Shown: positions 14,655 through 25,547, numbered from the stretch's first letter. The stretch is DNA of 64,000 nt from Roseinatronobacter domitianus (GCF_023336755.1 NZ_JALZWP010000001.1:79959-143958), one strand, 5' to 3'. Notes: a model not told the origin generated them from the sequence alone. Program-made: numbers and translations.

Positions 14655-14702
14655 TCCTGGGGCGCTGCCCCAGACCCAGGGATATTTGTGCAAGGATGAA
14701 AG
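14655..14702. repeat. Intergenic repeat, family A, copy 2 (between bchN and bchB)
   Basis: On the minus strand this reads TTCATCCTTGCACAAATATC then a perfect 7-bp stem CTGGGGC/GCCCCAG (14657-14673). It is the same family as 9448-9495 but in the opposite orientation relative to the downstream gene. The stem abuts the bchB ribosome binding site. Confidence 0.7.
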
Positions 14703-14708
14703 AGGCGG

Positions 14709-16552
<1,844 letters not shown>

Positions 16553-16678
16553 ATCACTCATGTCGGGCTAACAGTGCTGGAAAATCTGGCATATTGAACG
16601 AAAATGCGCCGAAAACCCCTTTTTACTAGAGGCATGTAGCGGGATAATCTGATCGTTTCGGAATGCTGCTGGAATTGG

Positions 16679-16696
16679 TGTAAGTTTCTTTTGACA
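16679..16696. promoter_or_regulatory. PpsR/CrtJ operator upstream of aerR
   Basis: TGTAAGTTTCTTTTGACA is an exact TGT-N12-ACA match, 52 bp before the proposed aerR start and 126 bp from the bchF operator. Its reverse complement closely resembles the bchF site. It suggests control of the regulator pair by PpsR itself. Confidence 0.75.
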
Positions 16697-16747
16697 TTCT
16701 TTTGGTCAACTGCGAGACTTGAAGTTGACAATGCTCTGCGCTCTTCG

Positions 16748-17584
16748 ATGATCGAACCGACGCCTGGAGCGAACTGTGAGGACGATGTGGATCATCACGG
16801 CCAGACAGATCGGCGGGACGATGGCGGCTCTGGTGGCGCGCTGACGCAATTCGCGCTTCGCGTCGTTTCGGAGCTGCGGCGCAACACCCCAATTGAAACC
16901 GGTGTTCCGCAGGATGATGTGCTAAGCTTGCTGCTGCGCCATGCCTTGAACGGCAATACCGAACCGCTGGGCTCTCTGTATAATGAGATGAAGCGCCGCG
17001 GTATCGCTGCCGAAGAAATTATCGATACATATTTCCCTGCCGCCATTAGCCGGATCGGCAATGAGTGGCACGAGGGTGATCTGGATATTCTGCAAGCCAC
17101 GCTGCGTATGTCGCGTTTGCAGGCCTTGTTGCGCGAACTTGGGCGAGCCTGGGTGTCGGATAGCGTTGGTGGCCCCGGCGGCCCGCGCGTTCTGTTGGCC
17201 TTGCCCGGTGGCGAGCAGCACACGCTCGGGGCGATGGTCGCGGCCAATCAGATGCGCCGGATCGGTGTATCTGTTTGTGTCTGTCTTGTCCCCAACTCGT
17301 CACTGCTGGAGCAGAAACTGCTGAACAATCGCTTCGATGCCGTTTTTGTCTCTGCCTCAAACCGTTCTTGCCTTGCGTCTTGCGTTGAATTGGTGAAGAA
17401 AATTCGTCGGTTGCCGCTCGGCGATCTACCGGTTGTTTTGGGTGGCGGCATATTGAAAGAATTGCAGGATGACATGGATCTCAAGGCCTTGGCCAACCAT
17501 GTCGGTGCCGACATGGCGACTTCTGATGTGACCAAGGCACTTGCAGTATGTGGCTTTAGCAATAAGGCGCAGGCTGCAGAGTAG
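16748..17584 (+). CDS. aerR: Cobalamin-binding antirepressor of PpsR (AerR/PpaA family)
   Basis: This protein of about 278 aa has a C-terminal B12-binding domain. The key histidine is His158 in GGEQHTLGAM (E-x-H-T-x-G replaces the classical D-x-H-x-x-G), as in AerR/PpaA. The N-terminal helical region (FPAAISRIGNEWHEGDLDILQ) belongs to B12-binding regulators such as MerR-type photoreceptors. The protein counteracts PpsR in a light- and redox-dependent manner, fitting its place directly upstream of ppsR. The start is uncertain: I chose the ATG at 16748, but a TTG at 16691 inside the PpsR operator is in frame, and Rhodobacter AerR is made in long and short forms. Confidence 0.88.
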   Translation: MIEPTPGANCEDDVDHHGQTDRRDDGGSGGALTQFALRVVSELRRNTPIETGVPQDDVLSLLLRHALNGNTEPLGSLYNEMKRRGIAAEEIIDTYFPAAISRIGNEWHEGDLDILQATLRMSRLQALLRELGRAWVSDSVGGPGGPRVLLALPGGEQHTLGAMVAANQMRRIGVSVCVCLVPNSSLLEQKLLNNRFDAVFVSASNRSCLASCVELVKKIRRLPLGDLPVVLGGGILKELQDDMDLKALANHVGADMATSDVTKALAVCGFSNKAQAAE

Positions 17585-17641
17585 TCAGGACGTCAAACTA
17601 CGGTTTGCCTTGGGTAGACCCAGTATGGGAGCAAGTCGCAC

Positions 17642-19069
17642 GTGTCGAATGATGGTGCCAATTTTCAGTCGGACGGCGCGGTCCCCATTCTAAGGGACCC
17701 TGTCGTTACATCTGTGGTGGCAACGCTGTCCGATGTGTCGCTTGTTATCGGGCAGGATGGTCGGGTGCGTGCCGCCGTGGCAAAGCCGGACTCTGGTTTT
17801 GCCGGTGTGGTGAAGTCATGGATCGGCCAGGCATTCGCCGCGTCGCTGGACGGCGATTCCGCCGACAGATTCCGGGCGCGCTGCGAGGATCTGTCCGCTC
17901 GTGCCCAATCTGGAGAGGCATCGCCGTTCCGCTGGGTTGAACTTGTGCACAAGGGCGTTGGCAGCGGCGGGGTTCCGGTGCGCTACGCCATGCATTGGGT
18001 CAGCCAAAGCGATGAGGTCTTGCTTCTGGGGCAGGATCAACGCCCGGTCATGGAGATGCAGCAGCAGCTCATGAATGCGCAGATCGCACTGGAGCAGGAT
18101 TACGAATCTCAACGCGAGCTTGATACGCGCTACCGGCTGTTGATGGATTTCACGTCGGACGCTGTGGCGCTTGTGTCTGCCACGACTGGTGCAATCGTTG
18201 ACCTGAACCATAATGCAGCGTCGTTGTTCGGCACATCGCGGGCCGAACTGCTTGATACGCCATTTGCCGAACGGTTCAACGGGCGTCGACGCGGCGAGTT
18301 GATGTCGGCGCTGACCTCGCCATTGGCAATGGACACGCCCGGCCCGATAGAGGTGGAGCTGAAGGTTTCGCAACGGCAGTTGCTGTTGTCGTCCAAACTG
18401 TTCCGCGCGGCCGGGGAGCAACTGGTCTTTGTGCGGCTGAGCGATCCGGAACTGGGATCGGTCGCAGATGGCAAGCTGGTCGCGAATCTGCGCCAGTTGT
18501 TCTATCGTGGTCCCGATGCGATGGTCTTTACCGACCGCGATGGGAATATTCTGTCTGCGAACGAAACTTTCCTGAACCTGACAGATGTGTCCAACCCATC
18601 GGCGGTGCAGGGGCGGTCCGTTGCCGACTTCCTGGCGCGCGGCGTGGTAGACCTGAAGGTGCTGTTGGAAAACGCGCAGCGCGCGGGCCAGTTGCGCATG
18701 TATTCCACCAAGCTGAAAACCGATTTCGACGCGACTGTTGCCGCCGAAATTTCTGCGACATGGCTGGATGACCGCCTGTCGCCGGTTCTGGCGCTGGTGA
18801 TCCGGAATGCCTCTAGCGCCGTGGCGCGGCGCAATGAAGCGGGCGCGCAAGATGCAGATATGCGCGGTGTGATGGAACTGGTCGGATCAAGCACTTTGAA
18901 AGACATCGTGGCCGAAACCACCAATGTCATTGAAAAGATCTGCATCGAAACCGCAATCGAGCTGACGCGCAACAATCGCGTTGCCGCCGCAGAGATGCTG
19001 GGCCTGTCGCGCCAGTCGCTCTATGTGAAGCTGCGCAAATACGACATGCTGTCGCGCGACGAGGATTGA
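17642..19069 (+). CDS. ppsR: Transcriptional repressor of photosynthesis genes PpsR/CrtJ
   Basis: This 475-aa protein has an N-terminal PAS region (about 20-130), a glutamine-rich helix (about 133-165), two further PAS domains (about 165-270 and 285-390) and a C-terminal Fis-type helix-turn-helix (about 430-475, RVAAAEMLGLSRQSLYVKL). It represses bch, crt and puc genes under oxygen by binding TGT-N12-ACA, several copies of which occur here. The start is GTG with GGGAGC upstream. Only two cysteines exist, Cys81 and Cys434. Cys434 corresponds to the conserved HTH cysteine, but no cysteine is found where R. sphaeroides has Cys251. Confidence 0.95.
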   Translation: MSNDGANFQSDGAVPILRDPVVTSVVATLSDVSLVIGQDGRVRAAVAKPDSGFAGVVKSWIGQAFAASLDGDSADRFRARCEDLSARAQSGEASPFRWVELVHKGVGSGGVPVRYAMHWVSQSDEVLLLGQDQRPVMEMQQQLMNAQIALEQDYESQRELDTRYRLLMDFTSDAVALVSATTGAIVDLNHNAASLFGTSRAELLDTPFAERFNGRRRGELMSALTSPLAMDTPGPIEVELKVSQRQLLLSSKLFRAAGEQLVFVRLSDPELGSVADGKLVANLRQLFYRGPDAMVFTDRDGNILSANETFLNLTDVSNPSAVQGRSVADFLARGVVDLKVLLENAQRAGQLRMYSTKLKTDFDATVAAEISATWLDDRLSPVLALVIRNASSAVARRNEAGAQDADMRGVMELVGSSTLKDIVAETTNVIEKICIETAIELTRNNRVAAAEMLGLSRQSLYVKLRKYDMLSRDED

Positions 19070-19109
19070 CGCGGGGTTTCGCGGTCTTTTTTGTAAAACT
19101 GCGTCAGAG

Positions 19110-19123
19110 TTGATCTGTGTCAA
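19110..19123. promoter_or_regulatory. FNR-type (FnrL) site upstream of bchE
   Basis: TTGAT-CTGT-GTCAA differs from the FNR consensus TTGAT-N4-ATCAA at one position. Its right half overlaps the first PpsR-like palindrome (19118-19135). Activation by FnrL would suit bchE, whose product works without oxygen. Confidence 0.55.
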
Positions 19124-19160
19124 TTAATATTGTCACTCCATGTGTAAACTTCTACTTACA
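19118..19160. promoter_or_regulatory. Tandem PpsR operators upstream of bchE
   Basis: A degenerate palindrome TGTCAATTAATATTGTCA (19118-19135) and an exact one TGTAAACTTCTACTTACA (19143-19160) are separated by 7 bp, the spacing at which PpsR/CrtJ binds cooperatively. The second site ends 17 bp before the bchE ATG. A weak TTGTCA-N17-TACTTA promoter lies within them. Confidence 0.75.
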
Positions 19161-19177
19161 CACAGGGGAGTCGCCAC

Positions 19178-20869
19178 ATGCGGATCGTTTTCATTCACCC
19201 GAACTATCATTCCGGCGGCGCCGAGATTGCCGGGAACTGGCCGCCAGCATGGGTTGCCTATCTGACCGGGGCGTTGAAAAACAATGGCTTTGACGACATC
19301 CATTTCATCGACGCGATGACCAACCATGTCGGCCCCGATGAGTTGCGCGCAAAACTGGCGGAATTGCAGCCCGATGTGGTCGGCGCCACCGCAATCACCC
19401 CGTCGATCTATGAAGCCGAGGAATGCCTGCGCATTGCCAAAGATGTCTGCCCGGACGCCCACACCGTTCTGGGCGGTATCCATGCAACTTTCATGTTCCG
19501 TCAAGTGCTGTCCGAAGCACCGTGGATTGATGTGATCGTGCGCGGCGAGGGCGAAGAGATCATCGTCAACCTGATGAACGCGATGGCAGAGGGGCGCTGG
19601 CCCGCAGATCGCCACAAGATCAAGGGCTTGGCCTTTGCAAATGAAGGCGAGATCACCGCGACCGAAGCCGCCCCCACGGTCAAGGATCTGGACGGGATCA
19701 AACCCGATTGGTCCATTCTTGAGTGGGACAAATACATCTACATCCCGCTGAACCGCAAAGTGGCCATCCCCAACATGGCGCGGGGCTGTCCGTTCACCTG
19801 TTCCTTCTGTAGCCAGTGGAAATTCTGGCGCGATTACCGCGTGCGCGACCCCAAAAAGGTCGTCGATGAGATCGAAGATCTGGTCAATAACCACGGCGTC
19901 GGCTTCTTCATTCTGGCCGATGAGGAACCGTCGATCAACAAGAAGAAATTCATTGAGTTCTGCGAAGAGTTGATCGCCCGCGGCCTGCCGGAGCGCATTC
20001 AATGGGGCATCAATACCCGTGTGACCGACATCATGCGCGACAAGGATTTGCTGGGCTTTTACCGCAAGGCCGGGCTGGTACATGTGTCGCTTGGCACAGA
20101 AGCTGCCGCGCAGATGAAGCTGGATGTGTTCAACAAGGAAACCACGGTTGCCGAGAACAAGGAAGCCATCCGCCTGTTGCGCGAGGCCGATATTTTCGTC
20201 GAGGCGCAATTCATCGTGGGCTTGGACAACGAGACCCCCGAAACGCTGGAAGAAACCTATCAGATGGCGTGGGACTGGCAGCCGGATCTGGCCAACTGGG
20301 CGATGTATACGCCGTGGCCCTTCACGCCGTTGTTTCAAGAATTGCGCGATCAGGTCGAGGTGTTCGACTATTCCAAGTATAACTTCGTGACCCCCATCAT
20401 GAAGCCTGCCGCCATGACACGCGGGGCGCTCTTGGAAGGTGTGCTAAAGAACTATCGCCGTTTCTACATGAAAAAGGCGCTGTTCCATTACCCGTGGCGC
20501 GGCACCGGCTACCGGCGCAAGTATTTGCTGGGCTGTCTGAAAGCGTTCCTGAAGGCCGGGGTTCAGCGGCAGTTCTACGATCTGGGCAAGACCGATTATT
20601 TCAGCATGAAATCGCGCGATGACGTGACCTTCGGCTTCGACATGACCCGCACCATTGCCGATGCGCAAATGGCCGATTGGGAAGACCACGCCGACAAGAA
20701 GCGCAAGGCGCAGGAACGCCGCGACGCGTTGCGCGCCCAAGGCAAGGCGCGGGCGGTGGAACGCAACGCGGCGAAGGCCTGCGGTGGCGGCAGTCAGCAA
20801 ATGGATGAAGCGCGAAGTTTCAAAATGCCCAACGGCGCGAGCGCGACCCGCACAGAACCGGCGGAGTGA
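19178..20869 (+). CDS. bchE: Mg-protoporphyrin IX monomethyl ester anaerobic cyclase (radical SAM)
   Basis: This 563-aa enzyme forms ring E without oxygen, taking the oxo oxygen from water. An N-terminal B12-binding domain (about 1-140; [21 protein letters not shown]) is followed by the radical SAM core with Cys204, Cys208 and Cys211 (CPFTCSFC). The C-terminal region is typical of BchE ([20 protein letters not shown]). The ATG has AGGGGAG upstream. PpsR sites and an FNR-like site control it. It begins the bchE-bchJ-bchG-(PucC family)-bchP-idi run. Confidence 0.97.
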   Translation: MRIVFIHPNYHSGGAEIAGNWPPAWVAYLTGALKNNGFDDIHFIDAMTNHVGPDELRAKLAELQPDVVGATAITPSIYEAEECLRIAKDVCPDAHTVLGGIHATFMFRQVLSEAPWIDVIVRGEGEEIIVNLMNAMAEGRWPADRHKIKGLAFANEGEITATEAAPTVKDLDGIKPDWSILEWDKYIYIPLNRKVAIPNMARGCPFTCSFCSQWKFWRDYRVRDPKKVVDEIEDLVNNHGVGFFILADEEPSINKKKFIEFCEELIARGLPERIQWGINTRVTDIMRDKDLLGFYRKAGLVHVSLGTEAAAQMKLDVFNKETTVAENKEAIRLLREADIFVEAQFIVGLDNETPETLEETYQMAWDWQPDLANWAMYTPWPFTPLFQELRDQVEVFDYSKYNFVTPIMKPAAMTRGALLEGVLKNYRRFYMKKALFHYPWRGTGYRRKYLLGCLKAFLKAGVQRQFYDLGKTDYFSMKSRDDVTFGFDMTRTIADAQMADWEDHADKKRKAQERRDALRAQGKARAVERNAAKACGGGSQQMDEARSFKMPNGASATRTEPAE

Positions 20870-20875
20870 GTGGCC

Positions 20876-21469
20876 ATGGCTGCCCTAACTCAAGACAGGG
20901 CACGGATCGGGCCAAACGCGATCCTGCAACATTTGCCGGTGCTGGATGATGCCATCGGTGAACGCCTGCGTAGCGCGCTTTTGCACCGCGCGGGCGTGGC
21001 AGAGCCCCCGCCAGATGCCGGTATGTTACCCGAGGACGAGGTCGCGCGTCTGCATCACGCCGTGCGCCTGTTCCTGCCCGACCGCGCGCCGGATATTCAG
21101 CGCGCGGCGGGGTTGGCAACGGGGGATTACATTCTGGCGCACCGCATCCCGCGGCTTGCGAAATGGTTAATTCGGGTCCTGCCTGCGCCCTTGGGTGCGC
21201 GACTTCTGGCACTGGCCATCACCAAGCACGCTTGGACCTTTGCCGGGTCCGGCGCGTTTCGGGTGCTGGGCTATGGCCCTTTGCGCGTGGAAATCCGCGA
21301 CAACCCTTTGGCGCAGCATGCCGCCGAAGCGCCCATCTGCCATTGGCACGCCGCCGTGTTCGAACGCCTGTTCGACGCATTGGTCTGGCCTGATGTCCAT
21401 GTCGTGGAAGAGCATTGCACCGCCATGGGCGCACCCGCCTGCATCTTTCGCATCGCGCCCCGCACCTGA
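20876..21469 (+). CDS. bchJ: Bacteriochlorophyll biosynthesis protein BchJ (4VR domain)
   Basis: This protein of about 197 aa has a C-terminal 4-vinyl-reductase (V4R) small-molecule-binding domain (about 110-195) with the PICHWHAAVFERLF and EEHCTAMGAPACIFRI segments. BchJ was first taken for the 8-vinyl reductase and is now regarded as a substrate-carrier or accessory protein. The ATG at 20876 has GGAG nine bases upstream; a GTG at 20870 is possible. It follows bchE by 6 bp. Confidence 0.88.
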   Translation: MAALTQDRARIGPNAILQHLPVLDDAIGERLRSALLHRAGVAEPPPDAGMLPEDEVARLHHAVRLFLPDRAPDIQRAAGLATGDYILAHRIPRLAKWLIRVLPAPLGARLLALAITKHAWTFAGSGAFRVLGYGPLRVEIRDNPLAQHAAEAPICHWHAAVFERLFDALVWPDVHVVEEHCTAMGAPACIFRIAPRT

Positions 21470-21497
21470 TGCGGGGCCTCTGAGCGGACTTTCGGTG

Positions 21498-21515
21498 TGT
21501 CAATTCAACTTTACA
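21498..21515. promoter_or_regulatory. PpsR/CrtJ operator upstream of bchG
   Basis: TGTCAATTCAACTTTACA is an exact TGT-N12-ACA palindrome, 38 bp before bchG. A degenerate second element (TGACAGGCAAGATTTACA, 21533-21550) ends two bases before the start codon. This suggests bchG has its own regulated promoter inside the bchE run. Confidence 0.7.
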
Positions 21516-21552
21516 CTTGCGCGACTCAAGGTTGACAGGCAAGATTTACACC

Positions 21553-22449
21553 ATGACTGTAAGCGATAGTATACCAGCGCGCCTGCCGCATCCCGCCGCC
21601 ATGTTGGAGCTGATAAAGCCCATCACATGGTTCCCGCCCATGTGGGCGTATTTGTGCGGCATCATCTCCGTGGGTGTCTGGCCTGAAAGCTGGGCGCTTG
21701 TCGTCTTGGGCGTTCTGCTGGCCGGTCCCATTGTCTGCGGCATGTCGCAGGCCGCCAATGACTGGTGCGACCGGCATGTGGATGCCATCAACGAACCCAA
21801 CCGCCCGATCCCGTCGGGCCGTATTCCGGGGCGCTGGGGCCTCTATATTGCGCTGGCGATGAGCGTGCTCTCGCTGGGCGTCGGCTGGTTGCTTGGCCCT
21901 TGGGGCTTTGGCGCAACCGTTATTGGCGTGCTGGCCGCTTGGGCCTATTCGGTGGAACCGATCCGCGCCAAACGCTCGGGCTGGTGGGGGCCGGGGCTTG
22001 TGGGCCTCAGCTATGAGGCGTTGCCATGGTTCACCGGCGCTGCCGTCATCGCCGCAGGAGCACCAAGGTTCGAGATTGTCGCGGTGGCCGTCCTTTACGG
22101 CCTTGGCGCGCATGGCATCATGACGATCAATGATTTCAAAGCCATCGAGGGCGACCGCCAGATGGGCCTGCGTTCGCTTCCGGTTACGCTTGGCCCGGTC
22201 AATGCGGCGACCGTCGCGGGCACTGTCATGGTGCTGGCGCAACTGGTCGTGGTTTGTCTGCTGGTGATTTGGGGCAAACCCATCCATGCCGCCGTGATTG
22301 CGCTTGGCGTTGGCGTGCAAATCTGGGCGTTGGGCCGCTGGCGCACCGACCCGGCAAAACTGGCCCCATGGTTTAACGGCACCGGCGTTGGCCCCTATGT
22401 TCTGGGCATGATGGTGGCCGCTTTCGCACTTCAAGGACTGCCCGCATGA
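21553..22449 (+). CDS. bchG: Bacteriochlorophyll synthase (prenyltransferase)
   Basis: This 298-aa UbiA-family membrane enzyme attaches the geranylgeranyl or phytyl chain to bacteriochlorophyllide a. The substrate and Mg2+ motifs are NDWCDRHVDAINEPNRPIPS (about residues 72-91) and NDFKAIEGDRQMG. About eight membrane helices are seen. The ATG at 21553 follows directly on a PpsR-like element. The stop overlaps the start of the next gene by four bases. Confidence 0.95.
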   Translation: MTVSDSIPARLPHPAAMLELIKPITWFPPMWAYLCGIISVGVWPESWALVVLGVLLAGPIVCGMSQAANDWCDRHVDAINEPNRPIPSGRIPGRWGLYIALAMSVLSLGVGWLLGPWGFGATVIGVLAAWAYSVEPIRAKRSGWWGPGLVGLSYEALPWFTGAAVIAAGAPRFEIVAVAVLYGLGAHGIMTINDFKAIEGDRQMGLRSLPVTLGPVNAATVAGTVMVLAQLVVVCLLVIWGKPIHAAVIALGVGVQIWALGRWRTDPAKLAPWFNGTGVGPYVLGMMVAAFALQGLPA

Positions 22450-23717
22450 CATTGTCTTGGCTGCAAATTTTCCGCCTTGGGCTGGTGCAGGCCGCGCTTG
22501 GCGCGATTGTCGTTCTGATGACCTCGACCCTCAACCGCCTGATGGTGGTGGAACTGGCGCTGCCCGTGGTTCTGCCCGGTGCGCTGGTTGCCCTGCATTA
22601 CGGCGTGCAGATCACCCGCCCGCAATGGGGCCATTTGGCCGATCAGGGCGGCAACCGCACACGCTGGATCATCGCGGGCATGGTGGTGCTGGCGCTGGGT
22701 GGCGTGGGTGCCACGCTGGCCATTCCGCTTTTGGAAAGCAACTTGGCGCTGGGTCTGGCCGTATCGGTCGTGGCCTATGCCGTCATCGGGCTTGGCGTCG
22801 GCGCATCCGGCACGTCGCTTTTGGCGTTGTTGGCCACCGCGACCGCCGAACACCGTCGTCCGGCCGCAGCCACCATCACATGGCTGATGATGATCGCGGG
22901 CATTGCGCTGACGGCGATCACGGCGGGTAAATTTCTGGACCCCTACAGCCACGCGCGTCTGTTGGCGGTCGTGGCTGTCATTTGTGCTGGCGCGGTCGCG
23001 CTGACCATTCTGGCGGTCTGGGGCATAGAGCGGCGCGTCATCGCACGCCCAGCCCCGCCCGCACAAAGCTTTCGCGATGGCATCCGCGACATCTGGGCCG
23101 ATACCCGCGCGCGGCATTTCACCTTTTTCGTGTTCCTGTCCATGACCGCCTATTTCATGCAGGAACTGATCCTGGAGCCCTATGCAGGGCTGGTTTTTGG
23201 CTTCACGCCCGGTCAATCCACCTCCATGTCGGGCGCGCAGAATGGCGGCGTGTTCTTAGGCATGGTGCTGGTCGGCGTGGCGGCAACGGGCTTTCGCTTG
23301 GGCAGTCTGCGTGTTTGGGTCATGGCAGGTTGCACCGGGTCGGCGCTGATGCTGATCGCCATTGCCGGGGCCAGTTTTTGGGCGCTGCCCTTGGTGCCGC
23401 TGGTTGTGGCGCTTGGCTTCTTCAACGGCATGTTCGCGGTCGCGGCCATCGGGTCGATGATGCAGCTTGCAGGCGAGGGCGCGGACAAGCGCGAAGGTGC
23501 GCGCGTGGGGCTGTGGGGCGCGTCGCAAGCTATCGCGGCGGGCTTTGGCGGGCTGACGGGGGCGGCGCTTGTCGATGTTGCGCGCAGCCTGATGCCCGTG
23601 GCCGATGCGTTTGGTGCGGTGTTTTTGTTCCAGGCCACTCTTTTCATCGCGTCCGCCTATCTGGCCGCACGTATCATGACACCGCGCGCCACGGCGCTGC
23701 TGGTTCCGGGGGAATAA
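22446..23717 (+). CDS. PucC-family (BCH/MFS) membrane protein between bchG and bchP
   Basis: This 423-aa protein with about twelve hydrophobic helices belongs to the PucC/LhaA family (RLMVVELALP near the start, GFFNGMFAVAAIGSMMQL, GLWGASQAIAAG). The same position in Rhodobacter holds the bch2/orf428 gene, a light-harvesting assembly or pigment-handling factor of unproven function. It overlaps bchG by four bases and is followed by bchP after 3 bp, so it is co-transcribed with pigment-finishing enzymes. It is clearly paralogous to lhaA at 6431-7864. Confidence 0.88.
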   Translation: MTLSWLQIFRLGLVQAALGAIVVLMTSTLNRLMVVELALPVVLPGALVALHYGVQITRPQWGHLADQGGNRTRWIIAGMVVLALGGVGATLAIPLLESNLALGLAVSVVAYAVIGLGVGASGTSLLALLATATAEHRRPAAATITWLMMIAGIALTAITAGKFLDPYSHARLLAVVAVICAGAVALTILAVWGIERRVIARPAPPAQSFRDGIRDIWADTRARHFTFFVFLSMTAYFMQELILEPYAGLVFGFTPGQSTSMSGAQNGGVFLGMVLVGVAATGFRLGSLRVWVMAGCTGSALMLIAIAGASFWALPLVPLVVALGFFNGMFAVAAIGSMMQLAGEGADKREGARVGLWGASQAIAAGFGGLTGAALVDVARSLMPVADAFGAVFLFQATLFIASAYLAARIMTPRATALLVPGE

Positions 23718-23720
23718 ACC

Positions 23721-24902
23721 ATGACATATGATGTCTTTATCGTGGGCGGTGGCCCTTCGGGCGCAACGGCAGCCGATGATCTTGCGCGCGCTGGCCACAA
23801 GGTGGCCCTGTTGGACCGGGCTGGGCGCATCAAGCCATGTGGTGGGGCGATCCCGCCGCGCGCGATTGCCGATTTCGACATTCCCATGTCCCAAGTGGTC
23901 GCGCAGATCACCACGGCGCGGATGATTTCGCCTACCGGGCGCGCGGTGGATATTCCGATTGAGAACGGCTTTGTCGGCATGGTTGACCGCGAGCATTTCG
24001 ACGAATTCCTGCGCGAACGCGCCGCCGCGCACGGGGCCGAGCGTCTGACCGGCACTTTCCTGCGCATCGAGCGGGACGCGGACGGCACCCATGTCGTTTG
24101 GCGGGACAAGGCGTCGAAAGACGAACGGCGCAGCCCGGCCAAGCTGGTGATCGGGGCCGATGGCGCGCGCTCGAACGTGGCCCGCGCCGAAGTGCCGGGC
24201 GGCGATAAAATTCCCTATGTGATTGCCTATCATGAGATCATCAAGGCGCCGCCTGCGAATGACCAATACAACCCCGACCGCTGTGATGTGATCTATGATG
24301 GTCGCATCTCGCCCGACTTTTACGGTTGGGTGTTTCCGCATGGCAAAAGCTGTTCGGTTGGCATGGGCACGGAAAAGCCAGAGGCCGACCTGAAAGCCGC
24401 CACCGCCGATCTGCGCGCAATGTCTGGCCTGAGCGGATGCGAGACGATCCGCCGCGAAGGCGCGCCCATTCCGCTGCACCCGATGGACCGTTGGGACAAT
24501 GGCCGCGACGTGGTGCTGGCTGGCGACGCGGCGGGCGTGGTCGCTCCAAGCTCTGGCGAGGGGATTTATTACGCGATGGTCGGGGGCCGAGTGGCGGCCA
24601 CGGCGGCGCAAGCGGCTCTGGCCTCTGGCAAGCCCAAGGATCTGGCACTGGCGCGCAAGCTGTTCATGCGCGAGCATAAAACCGTGTTCAAGGTGTTGCG
24701 CTCGATGCAGGATGCCTATTACAAATCCGATGACCGGCGCGAGCGGTTCGTGAGCCTATGCCACGATATCGACGTGCAGCGCCTGACATTCGAGGCGTAT
24801 ATGAACAAGAAACTGGTCGCCGCACGCCCCATGGCGCATCTGCGCATTGGTGTGAAGAACCTGTTGCATCTAAGCGGGCTTGTGCGCCCGAATTTCACAT
24901 GA
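23721..24902 (+). CDS. bchP: Geranylgeranyl reductase (bacteriochlorophyll)
   Basis: This 393-aa flavoprotein reduces the geranylgeranyl tail to phytyl. An N-terminal FAD-binding motif VGGGPSGATAADDLARAG (about 7-24), a middle GADGARSNVAR motif and a GDAAGVVAPSSGEG motif define the family. Its stop overlaps the idi start (ATGA). It works after or on the product of the adjacent bchG. Confidence 0.95.
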   Translation: MTYDVFIVGGGPSGATAADDLARAGHKVALLDRAGRIKPCGGAIPPRAIADFDIPMSQVVAQITTARMISPTGRAVDIPIENGFVGMVDREHFDEFLRERAAAHGAERLTGTFLRIERDADGTHVVWRDKASKDERRSPAKLVIGADGARSNVARAEVPGGDKIPYVIAYHEIIKAPPANDQYNPDRCDVIYDGRISPDFYGWVFPHGKSCSVGMGTEKPEADLKAATADLRAMSGLSGCETIRREGAPIPLHPMDRWDNGRDVVLAGDAAGVVAPSSGEGIYYAMVGGRVAATAAQAALASGKPKDLALARKLFMREHKTVFKVLRSMQDAYYKSDDRRERFVSLCHDIDVQRLTFEAYMNKKLVAARPMAHLRIGVKNLLHLSGLVRPNFT

Positions 24903-25456
24903 GCTGTCTGATCCCCGCATGGGAAGACGGCGAATTGCGCGCGCTGGACAAGCTGGACGTGCATAGGCGCGGGCTGAAGCACAAGGCGATCTCGGTTTTT
25001 GTGACGGAGGGCGACCGCGTGTTGCTGCAACGCCGGGCCGATCATAAATATCATACACCGGGCTTGTGGACGAATACCTGCTGCACGCATCCGCATTGGG
25101 GCGAATCCGATCTCGATTGCGCCAACCGGCGGCTGAACGAAGAAATGGGCATTACAGGGTTGCATCTGCGCCATGTGGCAGAGATCGAATATCGCGCAGA
25201 TGTCGGCGGCGATATGATCGAGCATGAGTTGGTGCAGGTCTACACGGCACGTGCGATGCGCGAGCTGAGCATCTCGCCGGACCCCAATGAAGTGTCCGAT
25301 ACCGACTGGATCAACCTGTCATCCCTGAACGCGGTGATCGAACGCTTCCCGGAACGCTTCACGCCGTGGCTGCGGATCTACCTGCGCGACCACGCGGCGC
25401 AGATTTTCGGGGCCGAGCGCGCGAGCGCGCTGGCCGAAGCATCGCTCAATCACTAG
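24899..25456 (+). CDS. idi: Isopentenyl-diphosphate delta-isomerase, type I
   Basis: This 185-aa Nudix-fold enzyme interconverts IPP and DMAPP, feeding carotenoid and phytol synthesis. The active-site motifs are TNTCCTHPHWGES and the Nudix-like NRRLNEEMGI. The ATG at 24899 overlaps the bchP stop; a longer open frame starting inside bchP is not needed. It ends the rightward bch run, facing tspO. Confidence 0.94.
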   Translation: MSCLIPAWEDGELRALDKLDVHRRGLKHKAISVFVTEGDRVLLQRRADHKYHTPGLWTNTCCTHPHWGESDLDCANRRLNEEMGITGLHLRHVAEIEYRADVGGDMIEHELVQVYTARAMRELSISPDPNEVSDTDWINLSSLNAVIERFPERFTPWLRIYLRDHAAQIFGAERASALAEASLNH

Positions 25457-25506
25457 CGCGTGTCGCTTTCACTGGCATTCACGCGACCACTCGAACCTTA
25501 TGTAAT

Positions 25507-25547
25507 GCATATCGCGCGAAACCGGGAACCCGTTTTGCGCGATATGC
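25507..25547. repeat. Palindromic intergenic element, family B, copy 1
   Basis: A perfect 11-bp inverted repeat, GCATATCGCGC (25507-25517) with GCGCGATATGC (25537-25547), encloses AAACCGGGAACCCGTTTT. It lies between the convergent idi and tspO genes. The copy at 62141-62187 lies between convergent proA and hisA and has a similar core, so it may be a bidirectional terminator or a mobile palindrome. Confidence 0.65.

Noticed and set aside
19072-19092. Terminator after ppsR (CGCG stem then T-rich run)
   Set aside because: The stem is only four base pairs, too weak to list as a feature.
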